A stretch of DNA of 64,000 bases, taken from contig NMRA01000940.1 in NCBI GenBank assembly GCA_002633005.1, positions 1 through 64,000 of the forward strand, read 5' to 3'. The notes under the pieces are model-generated. The model ran no database searches, was not told the origin of the DNA, and saw nothing but the letters and a program-made list of their open reading frames with translations. Source of the DNA: Phoronis australis. Lineage: Eukaryota > Phoronida > Phoronidae. Position numbers and translations under genes: made by a program. Positions 62,201-64,000 of the stretch are shown one piece after another (positions within the stretch are counted from its first letter, which is position 1; each line of letters starts with the position of its first letter).

Positions 62201-64000
62201 TAATTGCCTAACGCCAAAGTAGCGCGCAGTGCAAATGTCAACACCATGACGCCGAGGCAAGAGTGTGTTCCATAGATGCGAGAATCTCGCGAGAACACAA
62301 GACGACACAGAGCTTCGCGCGAGATATTGCCATGTAGTACGAGCTAAATTCTTGTGTCTACGAAATTCAAACCAGGCGAACATTTCAATAGTCGCAGGAA
62401 CCTCTCAACAACGTAATACCACGCAAGACATCGCGAAATATCGCCACGTGATTGCAAGACAAGCATGTGATCACACTAGCTTCCTCCGCGACAATCTTTC
62501 GTTTACGGAACTTAAGGGAGAATGCCACCCAAACAACAACCTAGTTTGTATCAATTTATATCGACTAGTTCCACTGGACAACAGCAAGTACAGCTCTTTT
62601 ACCTGACACCTGACGGCAGACGGAGGTGTTGAAATTAACCAATGACGTCAGAGGTTCGAATGCAGTCTGTGCAGCAGTTCACAGCACGCTTACTGTTGTC
62701 AGATTATCGCTTGAGTTCATCGTTTTACACCAATAAATTATCACAATTCTATGTAAAACCCTTGCAAACTCACGGTTAACACGAAGTAAACCAATAAAAA
62801 ATATGTATGCTGTGACGACATATTATTTGTAATGAGCCAATGAGAGACTGCACTGGATCGAAATGCCATTGGCTGAACCAATACATTATGGATTTATGTT
62901 CGTTTTTGGACATAACATGAGATAAAATTGACGATCAAGATTCTATAAAATTCCATCTTTATTACAAGTACTCGACGTTTCACAACTTCCACTGAGCTGT
63001 ATTATCAAGAGAATGTGGTGCAAAATTTTCGAATCCATCGCATATTGGAAAGATGCTACACGCAACATAAAACATATGGCGGGAAATTAGAGAGACTATG
63101 TAATTAGCTGGATGTCATAGGATGACGACGTTCTATTGAGTTGGGTTTTGAGCTCTAAAATTTTGAATCTTTCCTTTACAAACAGAAGAAATTTACAAGT
63201 ATCGTGATCTAAAATTTTATTGTTGTCAAAATCGGTCTCGTGACCGGTATCTATCACATGGCTATTAACAGATTTTTTATCAAGTTTCAAAATACAACAC
63301 GTCATGCCAGAAATATAATGCGTTACAGTCAATACAGCTCTAACAATACACAACATTAGACCGCTTAGGTGTGGGCATTGGGAATGGTTTGGAGCTATTG
63401 AGAAATCTAAGGCATATTGGTAGTAAGAATAACAACAGGCTCTCTTGATGATACATCTCAGTGGAAGCTGTGCGTCGAGTGCTTGTAATAAAGATGGAAT
63501 TTTATATAACCTTGATCGTCAACTTTATCTTAATTATGGATGTCGGTAGCGTTTGATGTGCGCCACCGAGTGATATAAAATCGTCGAGTTTGTTGACGGT
63601 CGTTAGTAATAGAAACCAATCCCAACTTTTAATAGAAAACCAATCGCGACTTTTCAGTGACATCAAAACAAAGTTTGTGGAGGTCACAGAGTATAATTAT
63701 ACATTTATGGGAAAATGCAAAGTTTTTAACTAACTCAGTGCATTAGCACAACTGAGTTGCTTTTCACAGAAATATATTCTCTTTAAATTAACAGGCAGTG
63801 ACGATATACCTTTTGGAACGGACATGTTTAGAACTATTGGATTTCCGGACCAACTAACAACGTCACCCGTGCCGTTGAATGTCACTTTCAAATACCCCAA
63901 ATAGACGGCGAACATGTAGTCTTGAACGACGAGCACAGATCTCCCAGTTTCAACAGAGGACGGCACAACCGTCGGATACGGACCATCAACTTCAGTAGGC
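56234..64000 (-). CDS. Ecto-5'-nucleotidase (CD73-like), 3' part; the 5' part lies beyond the window
   Basis: Exons, in transcript order: 63810-64000 (cut by the window edge), 61167-61427, 60758-60901, 57935-58138 and 56234-56463, in frame throughout (342 residues). The family hydrolyses extracellular AMP to adenosine and phosphate. The N-terminal metal-binding half is mostly outside the window. Visible here are VQDYMFAVYLGYL, then the C-terminal substrate domain with CNLGNFICDA, HNAGGLR, VLPF and GGGDGY. In human CD73 the last motif ends in Phe, one of two rings stacking on the base; here it is Tyr. The end (NSAMDNS, then LPLFPMFIALLVGL and a short tail) fits a GPI-anchor signal. Closest to NT5E, but metazoans have several paralogues, so no symbol is given. 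Confidence 0.9.
56640..56774. mobile_element. 135-bp MITE in the last intron of the 5'-nucleotidase gene
   Basis: The termini AGGGGCGGATCCAGG and CTAAATCCGCCACT are inverted repeats. GGATTCC flanks both sides exactly (56633-56639 and 56775-56781), a 7-bp target-site duplication. It is the same family as 27171-27329, in opposite orientation. A poly-G tract lies near 56667. Confidence 0.85.
58494..58556. repeat. Alternating GT/GC (purine-pyrimidine) tract
   Basis: The stretch is a mixture of GTGC, GCGC and GTGT words, such as GTGTGCGTGCGCGTGTGAGC. Such alternation favours Z-DNA and is prone to length change. It lies in an intron of the 5'-nucleotidase gene. Confidence 0.6.
62931..63529 (-). 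mobile_element. 5'-truncated Penelope-like element with inverted terminal arms
   Basis: Arms at 62931-63012 and about 63440-63529 are inverted copies (GACGATCAAG...TATAAAATTCCATC...ATTACAAG...CTCGACG). On the minus strand, between them, 63096-63356 encodes SVNSHVIDTGHETDFDNNKI and, later, TQLNR. This matches the region at the C-terminus of Penelope-like proteins, where a conserved H-x3-TGH segment follows the GIY-YIG nuclease. The GTGAAACGTCGAGTA word in the left arm is typical of their terminal repeats, which often encode hammerhead ribozymes. Reverse transcriptase and the nuclease core are missing, so the copy is dead. It sits in an intron of the 5'-nucleotidase gene. Confidence 0.75.
63096..63356 (-). 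pseudogene. C-terminal remnant of a Penelope-like protein
   Basis: An 86-codon open stretch ends at 63096. The H-V-I-D-T-G-H-x-x-D-F-D-N order, followed by a Lys/Glu-rich helix and LNR, is the only recognisable part. The catalytic reverse transcriptase and GIY-YIG motifs are absent, so no activity is expected. Confidence 0.7.

Overview
The window is nuclear DNA of an animal, most likely a marine invertebrate deuterostome or lophotrochozoan; the species cannot be fixed from sequence alone. The reasons are spliced genes with GT-AG introns of roughly 0.1 to 4 kb, animal-type gene families (AKAP17A, a BTB-BACK-Kelch protein, MAT2B, mitochondrial GUF1, an ecto-5'-nucleotidase), and a mixed load of old and young mobile DNA: a THAP/TTAA (Kolobok-like) transposon, a Penelope-like element, LINE reverse transcriptase debris, tRNA-derived SINEs and many short inverted-repeat elements (MITEs). 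Exon models were built by hand from reading frame, family conservation and splice sites. All junctions keep frame.

Layout from left to right. 1-7.6 kb is repeat-rich and has no intact gene: a 615-bp inverted-repeat element, a dispersed repeat with a second copy near 41 kb, a decayed LINE reverse transcriptase at 3.5-4.2 kb, a MITE relative and a diverged tandem duplication. AKAP17A (+) covers 7626-11970 in four coding exons. 12-15.7 kb is intergenic with small tandem repeats. A Kelch-like gene (-) has seven coding exons at 15751-23722 and faces MAT2B (+, 26866-30695, five coding exons) across a probable shared promoter interval. MAT2B and GUF1 (-, 32962-49019, eighteen coding exons) converge. 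Between them sits a nearly pristine Kolobok-like transposon, interrupted by a run of N, whose edge lies 82 bp from the GUF1 stop codon. GUF1 introns hold a 1.1-kb inverted-repeat element, an array of ~145-bp repeats, a SINE and two intronic copies of an exon tail.

49-56.2 kb is intergenic and repeat-rich: a duplicated segment with a SINE in one copy only, inverted copies of an unknown repeat, several MITEs and an isolated TATA box. From 56234 to the right edge runs the 3' part (five exons, minus strand) of an ecto-5'-nucleotidase gene ending in a probable GPI-anchor signal. Its introns hold a MITE and a 5'-truncated Penelope-like element with degenerate hammerhead-like arms.

The host genes are housekeeping or signalling genes without an evident common pathway: splicing/PKA anchoring, ubiquitin-ligase adaptor, S-adenosylmethionine synthesis, mitochondrial translation and extracellular AMP hydrolysis. 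No CRISPR array, operon or intact functional tRNA/rRNA gene was seen. I found no convincing wholly new system; the most informative items are the young Kolobok-like insertion, the Penelope-like remnant, the filled/empty SINE site, the MITEs with 7-bp duplications and the duplicated exon pieces.
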